Assembly: GCF_052060035.1 (NCBI RefSeq)
Contig: NZ_JBPOEA010000006.1
Location: 68,223-132,222 of the forward strand
DNA length: 64,000 nucleotides
Origin: Fodinibius sp052060035
GTDB taxonomy: Bacteria; Bacteroidota; Rhodothermia; Balneolales; Balneolaceae
Direction of reading: 5' to 3'
Part shown: positions 48,530 to 56,696 of the stretch, piece after piece
How the letters are laid out: each line of letters opens with the position of its first letter
Numbering within the stretch: the stretch's first letter is position 1
Made by a program: the position numbers and the translations under genes
Notes under the pieces: model-generated
Told to the model about the DNA's origin: nothing
What the model saw: the letters and a program-made list of their open reading frames with translations, nothing else
The model's database searches: none

Positions 48530-49558
48530 ATGCCTTTCGGTGACCACGAATCGATACCCAAAAAAGAAAAAATCGAAGTATCCTATCTTGTTGAACGTCT
48601 TCAAGAACGCGTTCAAATAGATCTGCAAAACTTTGTTGCCGAAAGTGATGCCGATCAGCGTTATGTTACCGAGGCGGATCTACACCGCCCCGGGCTGGCG
48701 CTGGCCGGATTTGTTAAGCTCTTTACCCATCAGCGGATACAAATAATCGGTAATACCGAAACAAACTACTTAGAAGACCTTTCAAAAGAAGAACAGATTG
48801 ATGCTTTTAAAAACCTGACGCAATTCGATATTCCCGTTCTTATTACCACCCATAATAATGTTCTGCCCGATTATCTGCTTGAAGTTGCGGAGGAGGCAAA
48901 CATCCCCGTTTATGGCACTTCGCTGGAAACAACGCAATTTATGCATTTAACCCGTGATTTCCTTGAAGACCAGTTTGCCTTGCAAACCATGGTTCACGGG
49001 TCGATGGTGGATGTATACGGCATTGGAATTCTTATCGCGGGTAAATCGGGCATTGGTAAAAGTGAGGTCGCCCTCGACCTGGTTGAACGGGGGCATCGGC
49101 TGGTAGCCGATGATGTGGTGATCTTTACCAAGAAAAACAATGTACTTATGACCTCGGCCACCGAAATGAACAAGCATTTCATGGAGATACGCGGTCTCGG
49201 TATTATTGATATCATGTCGATGTTTGGAGTACGGGCTATTCGATATCAAAAGCGGCTTGAAGTGGTTCTTGAACTCTCGCTCTGGGATGAATCCAAAGAT
49301 ATTGAACGCACCGGATTAAATCGTGATACCACTTCCGTTCTTGGCGTTGATATCCCTCTCATCAACCTGCCCATTACCCCCGGCAAAAACATTACCGTTA
49401 TTGCCGAAGTCATCGCTATGAATTATTTATTGCGTCACTATGGTTATGATGCTGCAGAGGCTTTTCAGGACAAGGTGAAATCACATATTGCCAATAAATC
49501 AGATCCTGATGCTATGCCTCGCAGAGCTATTGAATATTTTGAAGGCGATATCGAGTAA
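48530..49558 (+). CDS. hprK: HPr kinase/phosphorylase
   Basis: A 342-residue HprK. The N-terminal DRTGG-like domain is followed by the kinase core with the Walker A loop GKSGIGKSEVALDL, the catalytic HRLVADDVV and the C-terminal signature MEIRGLGIIDI. It phosphorylates Ser46 of HPr, or dephosphorylates it, in catabolite control. It starts 5 bp after hpf. No PTS genes are in the window. Some Bacteroidota relatives keep hprK with an incomplete PTS, so its substrate in this organism is not obvious. Confidence 0.94.
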   Translation: MPFGDHESIPKKEKIEVSYLVERLQERVQIDLQNFVAESDADQRYVTEADLHRPGLALAGFVKLFTHQRIQIIGNTETNYLEDLSKEEQIDAFKNLTQFDIPVLITTHNNVLPDYLLEVAEEANIPVYGTSLETTQFMHLTRDFLEDQFALQTMVHGSMVDVYGIGILIAGKSGIGKSEVALDLVERGHRLVADDVVIFTKKNNVLMTSATEMNKHFMEIRGLGIIDIMSMFGVRAIRYQKRLEVVLELSLWDESKDIERTGLNRDTTSVLGVDIPLINLPITPGKNITVIAEVIAMNYLLRHYGYDAAEAFQDKVKSHIANKSDPDAMPRRAIEYFEGDIE

Positions 49559-49607
49559 CGGTACATATTCACTTTTTGATATCTTCTTATGTATCAGTAC
49601 TTTTAGA

Positions 49608-49630
49608 CCGTTTTGTAACAAACGGCTTTT
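49608..49630 (+). terminator. Possible terminator after hprK
   Basis: CCGTTTTGTAACAAACGG forms a 6-bp stem with a 6-nt loop followed by CTTTTG. The stem is short and the T-run imperfect. Confidence 0.4.
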
Positions 49631-49673
49631 GTGTTCTCTTGCTTATAGATCAGTATGAAATAAAATTTCATCT

Positions 49674-50648
49674 ATGGCTTTCAATAATTATTACTACTAC
49701 GACGAGCAGAGCTGCGAGTTTGTGCCCGTCGAATATAACAGTTTAGAACGTATTGTATACACGGCTTGTATCTGGATTTTATGCGGTGTAGTACTTTCCG
49801 GTATTGGCATCTCTATTCTCTCCTTTTCGGTTGGCACCCCTGCAGAAATTGCCCTGAAAGCAGAAAACCAAGAGCTGATCAATCAACTAAAAAAATCAAA
49901 GACCAAGATTCAAAGTCTCGATAAAGAGGTTGACCAGCTTGCCAAAACTGATAATGAGATGTACCGGTCGGTCTTGGGCATGGACAAAATCCCTTATGAT
50001 GAGCGACAAGCTGGTGCCGGTGGTGCAAATGTCTATTCAGAATTTGACGTTTACAGCCAAGAAACGGCAGAAATACTCAAATGGACCGCTGAAAATCTTG
50101 AAAGCTTAGAGCGTAGTATAAATATACAGCAGCTGAGCTTTAACGAAATAAAGAACTACTACAACAACAATCAGGAAAAGATGAAGCATATACCGGCGAT
50201 AAAGCCCACCGAGGGTATTATCCTCAGTGGTTTCGGTATGCGCTATCACCCGGTGTTGGGATACGATCGTCAGCACGACGGGCTTGATTTCCGGGCAAAT
50301 GTTGGAAGCAAAATCTTCTCTACCGGCGACGGCGTTGTCAAATATGCCGGCCTTAAAGGGACTTACGGTCGGTTGCTAATTATTGATCATGGGTACGGTT
50401 ACGAAAGCTTTTATGCCCATCTCTCTTCTTTTGCCAAAGGCATTAAATCTGGCAAAAAGGTTAAACGTGGTGATTTAATTGGTTTTTCCGGTCAATCAGG
50501 AATGGTCGAAGGTCCTCACTTACATTACGAAGTTCACAAAAGCAGCAATGCCGTTGATCCGCTTAACTTCCTGTTTGCTGATACGACTCCCGAAGAATAT
50601 ATGATGTACAAAGAAATTGTAGAGAATAATCATCGGTCGATGGACTAA
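49674..50648 (+). CDS. M23 family peptidase with coiled coil
   Basis: A 324-residue inner-membrane-anchored protein: short tyrosine-rich N-terminus, one membrane helix at ~25-52 (TACIWILCGVVLSGIGI), a coiled coil near 60-95 (LKKSKTKIQSLDKEVDQLAK), then an M23/LytM domain with zinc ligands HDGLDFRANVG (HxxxD) and GPHLHYEVH. The topology resembles envelope division or elongation peptidases. It ends in a strong terminator. It is distinct from the lipoprotein M23 enzyme at 16-17 kb. Confidence 0.9.
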   Translation: MAFNNYYYYDEQSCEFVPVEYNSLERIVYTACIWILCGVVLSGIGISILSFSVGTPAEIALKAENQELINQLKKSKTKIQSLDKEVDQLAKTDNEMYRSVLGMDKIPYDERQAGAGGANVYSEFDVYSQETAEILKWTAENLESLERSINIQQLSFNEIKNYYNNNQEKMKHIPAIKPTEGIILSGFGMRYHPVLGYDRQHDGLDFRANVGSKIFSTGDGVVKYAGLKGTYGRLLIIDHGYGYESFYAHLSSFAKGIKSGKKVKRGDLIGFSGQSGMVEGPHLHYEVHKSSNAVDPLNFLFADTTPEEYMMYKEIVENNHRSMD

Positions 50649-50674
50649 TAACAGTACAAGTTTAACGAATGTCT

Positions 50675-50701
50675 AAGGCTGCCTCGATGGCAGCCTTTTT
50701 A
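50675..50701 (+). terminator. Rho-independent terminator
   Basis: A perfect 9-bp stem (AAGGCTGCC / GGCAGCCTT) with a 5-nt loop followed by a T-run, 27 bp after the M23 peptidase stop. Confidence 0.88.
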
Positions 50702-50757
50702 TATGGGATGGCTTTTATGATTTTTTTATACTGTTCTATAACAAACGATCACCTATT

Positions 50758-52167
50758 ATGTCTACTATGGATTTAAGCTCTGTTTTAAAAGGCACTTCTG
50801 TTATTTTGCTATTCTTTGCTTTCAATATTTCTGCTATTCAAGCACAATCTTCAAACGCCCCCCTTATTTCTGCTTATCACGATGATGCAAATGCCATTAT
50901 TGATGCGGCCATGAATGATGATAAAGCCTTTCAAAAACTTACTAACTTTGTTGACCAATACGGGCCTCGATTCAGTGGCACAGAAACATTAGAAAACTCC
51001 ATTGACTGGATCGTCGGTAATATGAAGCAACAACCATTCGATCGGGTCGCAACACAAGAAGTGATGGTGCCCCGCTGGGTGCGCGGTGAGGAGTCAGCAA
51101 CATTAGTCGCTCCCTACCACAAAGAACTGCCCATGCTCGGCCTTGGCGGAAGCATTGGTACACCCGAAGAGGGAATTGAGGCTGAAGTACTCGTGGTTGA
51201 TAGTTTTGAAGACTTAAAAGCCCATGCGGACAAAGCCAAAGGGAAAATTGTCGTCTATAACGCTCCATTTACTTCGTATGGTGAAACGGTTCAATACCGG
51301 TATCGCGGAGCCGTTGAAGCGGCCAAAGTTGGAGCTGTGGCCAGCCTGATTCGATCAGTTACCCCTTACTCCATGCAGACTCCGCACACCGGAAATTCTG
51401 CTTATGAGGAAGACGTCAAAAAGATTCCTCAAGCCGCAATTACTATTGAGGATGCCATGCTTTTGCATCGTTTACAGGAGATGGGTAAAAACATCAAAAT
51501 AAAACTATCTATGGAAGCAGAATCCCATCCCGATGTCCCTTCGCGTAATATCATTGCCGAAATTAAAGGATCCGAAAAACCAGAAGAAATTGTGGTACTC
51601 GGTGGTCATATCGATTCATGGGATGTAGGCCAGGGAGCCATGGATGATGCCGGTGGATGTTTTGCTGCATGGGAAGCCGTAATGTTGCTAAAAAAGCTGG
51701 GACTGCAACCAAAACGAACTATTCGAGTAGTAATGTGGACCAATGAAGAAAACGGATTGCGGGGGGCCAATGCGTATCGGGATATGGTAAAAGAAAACGG
51801 GACGTTGAAAAATCACGTACTGGCCATAGAATCTGATGCCGGTGTTTTTGAGCCGCACGGCTTTGGTTTCGGCGGATCAGATGAGGCCTACCAAATGATT
51901 AAGCCTGTTGAAAAACTCCTTACACCAATAGGAGCTGATACGGTTAAAAAAGGCGGTGGGGGTGCTGATATAGGACCCATTATGCGAGAAGGTGTACCGG
52001 GCATGGGATTAAACGTGGACGGTTCCCGCTATTTCTGGTACCATCATACAGCAGCTGATACTATTGACAAGCTTGATGACATGGATTATCGAAAGTGTAT
52101 TGCTACCATGGCTGTGATGGCTTATGTAGCGGCTGATATGCCCAAACGATTGGCATGGGGAAAATAA
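50758..52167 (+). CDS. Secreted M28 family peptidase (carboxypeptidase Q-like)
   Basis: A 469-residue protein with a signal peptide (SVILLFFAFNISAIQA). A PA-type insert lies near 130-240, and the M28 catalytic core has GGHIDSWDVGQGAMDDAGG and MWTNEENGLRGANAYRD with metal-binding His, Asp and Glu. The order and length match carboxypeptidase Q/PGCP-type peptidases. It acts in the periplasm or outside the cell on dipeptides or peptide ends. Monocistronic between a terminator and a convergent gene. Confidence 0.92.
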   Translation: MSTMDLSSVLKGTSVILLFFAFNISAIQAQSSNAPLISAYHDDANAIIDAAMNDDKAFQKLTNFVDQYGPRFSGTETLENSIDWIVGNMKQQPFDRVATQEVMVPRWVRGEESATLVAPYHKELPMLGLGGSIGTPEEGIEAEVLVVDSFEDLKAHADKAKGKIVVYNAPFTSYGETVQYRYRGAVEAAKVGAVASLIRSVTPYSMQTPHTGNSAYEEDVKKIPQAAITIEDAMLLHRLQEMGKNIKIKLSMEAESHPDVPSRNIIAEIKGSEKPEEIVVLGGHIDSWDVGQGAMDDAGGCFAAWEAVMLLKKLGLQPKRTIRVVMWTNEENGLRGANAYRDMVKENGTLKNHVLAIESDAGVFEPHGFGFGGSDEAYQMIKPVEKLLTPIGADTVKKGGGGADIGPIMREGVPGMGLNVDGSRYFWYHHTAADTIDKLDDMDYRKCIATMAVMAYVAADMPKRLAWGK

Positions 52168-52195
52168 AATTGGAATATAAATGAGTGAGCACTGC

Positions 52196-52885
52196 TCACT
52201 CATCTTTTTCTTCGCTCATATATCGGTTAATCAACTTTTCGGGAGCACGGACCGATTTTTTAAGCCAGTCAAATTGTAAATCTAACTTTTCGGACGGATC
52301 CAATCCCCAATCGTCCCTGTTTTTTCTAAGCCGAGTACTCAAATCATATAAACAGAGAGCAGCACTTACCGAAATATTAAAGCTTTCGCTAAAGCCCACC
52401 ATGGGAATTTTAGCATATCCGTCGGCATGCTCCAGTGCATCATCCGATAACCCCGTAAGTTCCGCACCGAAAACCAATGCCGTCTTTTGATCAAGCGAAA
52501 CCTCGTCAATGGTTACATCATTTTCGTGGGGAGTAGTAGCAATTATTTGATACCCCTCCTCTTTTAATTGCCGATAACAATGCTCAGTATTATTTTTATC
52601 CGGCTGATTGTATGAATGCAGGGATATCCACTTATCGGCCCCAATTGTTATCCCCTGGTTGGGACTGAATTCATTTTTATTTTCGACAATATGCACATCT
52701 TGGATCCCAAAACAATCGCAACTGCGCAATACCGCACTGGCATTATGGGGCTGATAAATATCTTCTAAAATAACCGATAGGTAGCGGGTACGATTATCAA
52801 TAACATCATTTATTCGTTGCCAACGATCCTCGGTAGCAAATTGTCGCAAGTACTGTATTAACTCAGATTTTAAGGCGTTATCCAT
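52196..52885 (-). CDS. SpoU/TrmH family RNA 2'-O-methyltransferase
   Basis: A 229-residue SPOUT methyltransferase. The N-terminal Arg-containing motif 1 (DNRTRYLSVILEDIYQPHNASAV) and the knot motifs LVFGAELTGLS and IPMVGFSESFNISVSAAL are intact. It resembles TrmH, the tRNA (Gm18) methyltransferase, with the substrate unproven. The N-terminal helical extension (~40 aa) fits TrmH rather than RlmB. It is convergent with the M28 gene. Confidence 0.88.
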   Translation of the reverse strand: MDNALKSELIQYLRQFATEDRWQRINDVIDNRTRYLSVILEDIYQPHNASAVLRSCDCFGIQDVHIVENKNEFSPNQGITIGADKWISLHSYNQPDKNNTEHCYRQLKEEGYQIIATTPHENDVTIDEVSLDQKTALVFGAELTGLSDDALEHADGYAKIPMVGFSESFNISVSAALCLYDLSTRLRKNRDDWGLDPSEKLDLQFDWLKKSVRAPEKLINRYMSEEKDE

Positions 52886-52977
52886 AAATAATTTAAGGGT
52901 GTATGTTTTTAATCCTCAGAAATGTTATAATGGTTTATGGTTATTCTTTTTTTCTTACATAAAAAAACGGAGGTCTT

Positions 52978-53421
52978 ATGCTTGTGCGGGATATTTTAAA
53001 AAACAAGGGAACCAAAGTCTATTCCATTGCTCCCAAAGAAACTGTTTATCAGGCGATTAGCAAAATGGATAAGCATAATATCGGAGCGCTTATCGTCTTG
53101 GAAGATCAGCAGTTAAAGGGGATTATCAGTGAACGAGACTATCGCAGCAAGGTTATTTTAAAGGGACGTTCTTCAAAAAGTACGAACGTTCATGAAATTA
53201 TGACCGAGGATGTATTCTGTGTAACTCCCGAAGAATCGGTGGAAGCTTGCATGTCGATCATGACGGATAAAAAAATACGCCACTTACCGGTCATGGATGA
53301 AGATACCGTTTCAGGAGTTATTTCTATTGGGGATTTAGTAAAAACCATTATCTCAAAGCAAAAATTCGAAATCAAAAATATGCGGCAATATATACAGGGA
53401 GAGGCCACGTATCCCGGATAA
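52978..53421 (+). CDS. Tandem CBS domain protein
   Basis: A 147-residue protein made of two CBS domains (7-62 and 74-130) with ERDY...KVILKGR between them. CBS pairs bind adenine nucleotides and report energy state; this is a stand-alone module with no enzymatic partner in cis. A GGAGGT ribosome-binding site precedes the start. It is followed by a terminator, so it is expressed alone. Confidence 0.88.
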   Translation: MLVRDILKNKGTKVYSIAPKETVYQAISKMDKHNIGALIVLEDQQLKGIISERDYRSKVILKGRSSKSTNVHEIMTEDVFCVTPEESVEACMSIMTDKKIRHLPVMDEDTVSGVISIGDLVKTIISKQKFEIKNMRQYIQGEATYPG

Positions 53422-53448
53422 TCTTCACAGATATTATCAGTAATAAAA

Positions 53449-53486
53449 AACCCTTGCAAGAACCATCTCCTTGCAAGGGTTTTTTG
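53449..53486. terminator. Terminator hairpin between convergent genes
   Basis: A 12-bp perfect stem (AACCCTTGCAAG / CTTGCAAGGGTT) with a 9-nt loop and TTTTTG after it. It serves the CBS gene and may also act on the response-regulator strand, where AAAAAA precedes it. Confidence 0.85.
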
Positions 53487-53507
53487 TTGTAAAAGATCTA
53501 CAAAGGG

Positions 53508-54185
53508 CTAATCATCACATCTGATGATAAATCCTTTCTTACGAACGGTATCGATATATTCATCTTCGGAGTGATTGCGGATTTTCTTACGCAGGTAACT
53601 GATATAGACGTTTATGTAATTGGTCTGCGTATCGAAGTGGATATCCCATACATTTTCGGCAATCTCTTCTTGGGTAACAATGCTGTTTTTTCGCTTTAAC
53701 AAGTAAACCAGCAGGTTATACTCATTATTGGTCAAATCGACTTTCGTATCGTTGACCCAAAATTCACGTTCCAGCATATCCACCTTGAGCTCCCCGCATT
53801 TGAGTGTACGATCACCGTTTACATCCCCACTGCGGCGGCTAATCGCCTCAATACGAGCCAAAAGCTCTTCGGTATTAAACGGCTTCGTTAAATAATCGTC
53901 CACTCCCGCACGCAGACACTTAATTTTAACATCTGTTTCTTGCTCGGCAGAAAGAACTAAAATGGGCGTTGTTATCTCCTGATCGCGCACATCCTTGGCC
54001 AAGTCGAATCCGTCACCATCGGGCAATCCCAAATCAAGAATAATAATATCGTACGAATTTTGTACGGCATGATTTTCGCCACTTTGAGCCGTTTCTGCAA
54101 TATCTACGGCATATTCATTTTTTTCTAATACTGCCTTTACAAGTGTTCGTACCGACGGATCATCTTCAATGACAAGTACATTCAT
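53508..54185 (-). CDS. OmpR-family two-component response regulator
   Basis: A 225-residue regulator. The receiver domain has the acidic pair at EDDPS, the phospho-acceptor Asp in IIILDLGLPDGDGF (Asp near 51) and the lysine in DYLTKPFN. The C-terminal winged helix (~130-225) has the Trans_reg_C signature ending TNYINVYISYLRKKI. No histidine kinase is adjacent; the only kinase in the window is the cassette kinase at 61.9 kb. The cognate kinase is therefore unknown. Confidence 0.93.
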   Translation of the reverse strand: MNVLVIEDDPSVRTLVKAVLEKNEYAVDIAETAQSGENHAVQNSYDIIILDLGLPDGDGFDLAKDVRDQEITTPILVLSAEQETDVKIKCLRAGVDDYLTKPFNTEELLARIEAISRRSGDVNGDRTLKCGELKVDMLEREFWVNDTKVDLTNNEYNLLVYLLKRKNSIVTQEEIAENVWDIHFDTQTNYINVYISYLRKKIRNHSEDEYIDTVRKKGFIIRCDD

Positions 54186-54288
54186 GGTAGTAAAAATATC
54201 TCTGTTCCCTATTTGAAACCACGTTTGGCTTGATGGATTATAACCAACAGATCGTAAACATGCTAAGTTTATATATCAAATTCTATAA

Positions 54289-54984
54289 TTATTTGTACCC
54301 TAATGATTTAAACCATTTTTGAGCTTTTTGCAGATATATATTATCCAATTTATGTGATCTGTCTACCTCTTTAAAGGTTACATTTGCTCCCCACCCGGAT
54401 AACTGCTTACAACTCTTCCTCTGCGGTTCGCTTTTCACGCTGGTATCCCCTGTACCATGTAATGCCAATACATTCAGGTTATTATAACTCACTTCCCGTT
54501 CTTCAAACACCTCAGTTTTTATCCGTGCCCCAACAACTATCAATTCATCAACCAACTTTGATCGCGAAAGAGTAAAATATCCGCCCAGATAACCGCCCAT
54601 CGAATATCCAAAAACGGCTAATCTGCTTACTGAAATTTGTGATAAAATATCCTCAATAAGTTCCTCCAAAAATTCGGCGGTCAACTCCAGTGATTTCACA
54701 AATTGATCCTGTTCTCCATCATATAAATACCAGGAACGCCCCCAATCCTTGACCTTCTTTTTCCTTCTGCGATCATATATAGGATACGGTCCCTGCACCA
54801 ACAAATGATAAGCATTCAAATTTAGCAAAGGCTCAACCAATCGCTCAAACTGTGCAATATTTTGATTAAACCCGTGCAGATAAACAATAAGCGGCTTTTC
54901 TTCTGATGATTCTCCCGTTTGGAGTAACTTGTAGGGGACATCAATTTCAAAAGCACGTTGACCGGAACGCTGAACCTCTTTCAT
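54289..54984 (-). CDS. Alpha/beta hydrolase (esterase/phospholipase-like)
   Basis: A 231-residue hydrolase. The oxyanion region is LIVYLHGFNQN, the nucleophile Ser is in VFGYSMGGYLGGYF near 130, and the acid and His are in ALHGTGDTSV and DRSHKLDNIY. It resembles serine esterases of the carboxylesterase/phospholipase class. No signal peptide. The substrate is unknown. It lies between the response regulator and the integron; ~190 bp of mostly noncoding DNA follows toward the GIY-YIG gene. Confidence 0.85.
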   Translation of the reverse strand: MKEVQRSGQRAFEIDVPYKLLQTGESSEEKPLIVYLHGFNQNIAQFERLVEPLLNLNAYHLLVQGPYPIYDRRRKKKVKDWGRSWYLYDGEQDQFVKSLELTAEFLEELIEDILSQISVSRLAVFGYSMGGYLGGYFTLSRSKLVDELIVVGARIKTEVFEEREVSYNNLNVLALHGTGDTSVKSEPQRKSCKQLSGWGANVTFKEVDRSHKLDNIYLQKAQKWFKSLGYK

Positions 54985-55120
54985 GTTTGTATGATCAGTA
55001 TTAATTAGAAACTGGTGAGTGGGAAGTGTACGAATTTGATGACCACTTATCTACTGATCCAAATGTACTTAAGCCCTTTGGCTTAAAACAAATTCACTTC
55101 CACTATAGAAGCATTTTTAC

Positions 55121-55170
55121 CCATCAATTGGACTTTTTACTCCTTGTCCACCTTTTTTTAGGACGTGGGT
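55121..55170 (-). repeat. Displaced 50-bp copy of the intI 3' end (direct repeat 1)
   Basis: This 50-bp stretch matches 55497-55546 with one mismatch (tgtccAcc versus tgtccGcc). On the minus strand it encodes THVLKKGGQGVKSPIDG followed by TAA, the same C-terminus as the integrase. It lies just beyond the stop of the GIY-YIG gene and looks like the original 3' end displaced by the insertion. Confidence 0.9.
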
Positions 55171-55174
55171 CCCG

Positions 55175-55444
55175 TTAGAAATCGGAATCTGCCAATGATC
55201 GTTTTAATCGATTCCTTACATATCTCTTCCCCATGCCAGATTTCAAATATTTTTCTCTGTCTAACGCATCACCTTTATGCAAACATCCCTCAAAATAAAT
55301 CAATTTTAATGGCCGTCGATATCTCGTGGATTTCGATTGACCGGCTTTATGTTCTTTTAGTCTGGCTTTTAAATCAGCCGTAAATCCAGTATACCAATTT
55401 TTATCCTCAAGGCTGTATAGTATATAAACATAATAAAAGCTCAT
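55175..55444 (-). CDS. GIY-YIG nuclease domain protein, inserted at the intI 3' end
   Basis: An 89-residue single-domain GIY-YIG protein of the UPF0213/YhbQ type: YVYILYS is the GIY motif, WYTGFT the YIG motif, followed by the Arg in LKARLKEH and the Glu in ALDREKYLK. Homing enzymes share the fold. The gene lies between 50-bp direct repeats of the integrase 3' end, so it looks like a mobile unit of ~376 bp. The upstream copy restores a full intI reading frame. Activity is not proven by sequence. Confidence 0.85.
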   Translation of the reverse strand: MSFYYVYILYSLEDKNWYTGFTADLKARLKEHKAGQSKSTRYRRPLKLIYFEGCLHKGDALDREKYLKSGMGKRYVRNRLKRSLADSDF

Positions 55445-55492
55445 GATCAGAAGATTTCTAACGTGATTCTCATTTATTAGGGATAGTTTTAT

Positions 55493-56452
55493 TTAACCAT
55501 CAATTGGACTTTTTACTCCTTGTCCGCCTTTTTTTAGGACGTGGGTGTAGATCATTGTAGTACTCACATTTTTGTGTCCCAGCAACTCCTGCACCGTACG
55601 GATGTCATACCCATCCTGCAGCAAATGCGTAGCAAAGGAATGACGAAAGGTATGGCTGCTCACCTTTTTGAGGATATTCGTTTGTGATACAGCCGCCTTA
55701 ATAGCTTTATGCAGATACGATGAGGATTTGTGATATCGCTGAGTCACGCCCGATCGCAGATCTTTAGCCCGCCGAGTAGATGGAAACAGATATTGCCATC
55801 CGAATGAGGTAACCAGGGCGGGATATTTTTTTGCCAGTGCTTTAGGCAAAATAATCTCTCCATACCCCTTTTCCAGATCTTTTTGATGAAGTAGCTTTAC
55901 TCGCTTAATTTGATTTTTCAGCTTTTCTTTACTGACCTCAGGAAGTACCGTTGTACGATCTTTCTTGCCCTTGCCATTGCGCACCCAGATCTGATTAAAT
56001 TCAAAATCGATATCCTTGACCCGAAGGCGCAGACACTCTGACTGGCGTAAACCGCTTCCGTAAAGCAACTCTGTCATCAGCCGGACATGCCCCTCCATAT
56101 TCGCCAAAATACGCCGGGCTTCTTTAGCAGATAACACCACCGGCAACCGCTTTGGTTTGTTGGCCCGCTGCAAATTATCAAAGGCACCCAACGGTTTATC
56201 GAGCACCTGCTTGAACAGAAAAATAATAGCACACAACGCCTGGTTTTGTGTTGATGCCGCTACATTACGCTCGTTGGCCAGCCAGTTTAGAAACTCCACC
56301 ACCTCCTCCTTTTCCATCTTTAGCGGATGAGTAAGTCCATGAAATTTCACAAACCGAACAATCCACCTGCGATATGCCTTTTCGGTACGATAGCTATAAT
56401 TCCGTCTCCGTATCTCCTCACTAACCTTCGTCAACAATTTACTCTTACTCAT
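55493..56452 (-). CDS. intI: Integron integrase (IntI-type tyrosine recombinase)
   Basis: A 319-residue tyrosine recombinase. Catalytic residues are visible: Arg in LLYGSGLRQSECL, Lys in NGKGKKDR, HxxR in SHTFRHSFATHLL, LLGHKNVSTTMIYTHV with the Tyr nucleophile. The extra patch EIILPKALAKKYP with FGWQYLFPS, absent from XerC, is the IntI-specific insertion that handles single-stranded attC. It is transcribed away from the cassettes, as in integrons. The start at 56452 (MSKSKLL) is chosen; a Met at 56488 gives an atypical extension. Confidence 0.93.
   Translation of the reverse strand: MSKSKLLTKVSEEIRRRNYSYRTEKAYRRWIVRFVKFHGLTHPLKMEKEEVVEFLNWLANERNVAASTQNQALCAIIFLFKQVLDKPLGAFDNLQRANKPKRLPVVLSAKEARRILANMEGHVRLMTELLYGSGLRQSECLRLRVKDIDFEFNQIWVRNGKGKKDRTTVLPEVSKEKLKNQIKRVKLLHQKDLEKGYGEIILPKALAKKYPALVTSFGWQYLFPSTRRAKDLRSGVTQRYHKSSSYLHKAIKAAVSQTNILKKVSSHTFRHSFATHLLQDGYDIRTVQELLGHKNVSTTMIYTHVLKKGGQGVKSPIDG
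55497..55546 (-). repeat. Integrase 3' coding end, copy 2 of the direct repeat
   Basis: This copy is in frame with the integrase and supplies its last residues (THVLKKGGQGVKSPIDG). It matches the copy at 55121-55170 at 49 of 50 positions. Copy spacing is 376 bp. Confidence 0.9.
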
Positions 56453-56597
56453 AACATTTTTTTGATGAACAGTTATAAGTAAGACCACTGCCCCTCTAAA
56501 ACCTTACGGATAAAATATATTATGCATACATATTATGTGTATTACCTCTGCACTTTCTTTTACAAATAATATTGTTGATACCGTGCCTCAAATTAAC

Positions 56598-56606
56598 TTA
56601 TCCACA
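56598..56606 (+). other. Single DnaA-box-like 9-mer
   Basis: TTATCCACA, the consensus DnaA box, lies in the leader between intI and the first cassette. It is alone, so it is not evidence of an origin. Confidence 0.3.
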
Positions 56607-56609
56607 TTT

Positions 56610-56638
56610 TTGCATAATATGCTGACAATGAATAGTAT
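56610..56638 (+). promoter_or_regulatory. Candidate cassette promoter (Pc)
   Basis: TTGCAT (-35 like) and TAGTAT (-10 like) are spaced by 17 bp, 25 bp before the attI recombination site, reading into the cassettes. Each box matches sigma-70 consensus at four positions. Position and direction fit a Pc promoter; the organism's own promoter consensus may differ. Confidence 0.4.
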
Positions 56639-56639
56639 T

Positions 56640-56668
56640 TAATCCTTATGTATAAGATTAGGTTAGGT
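56640..56668 (+). other. attI-cassette junction (recombination site GTTAGGT)
   Basis: GTTAGGT at 56662-56668 marks the junction; the cut should fall between G56662 and T56663. The bases after it (TTAGGTTGC) are the reverse complement of the sequence around the first R'' box (GCAACCTAAC), as expected for a cassette whose attC was opened at R'. The extent of attI to the left is not visible. Confidence 0.75.
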
Positions 56669-56696
56669 TGCTAACAAATAAAAATCATTCAAATTC

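Noticed and set aside
54985..55120. Hidden small gene between the hydrolase and the GIY-YIG unit
   Set aside because: No reading frame with a plausible start or ribosome-binding site; the stretch appears noncoding.
56598..56606. DnaA box as evidence of a replication origin
   Set aside because: Only one box, with no dnaA or dnaN gene, no AT-rich unwinding element and no cluster of boxes.
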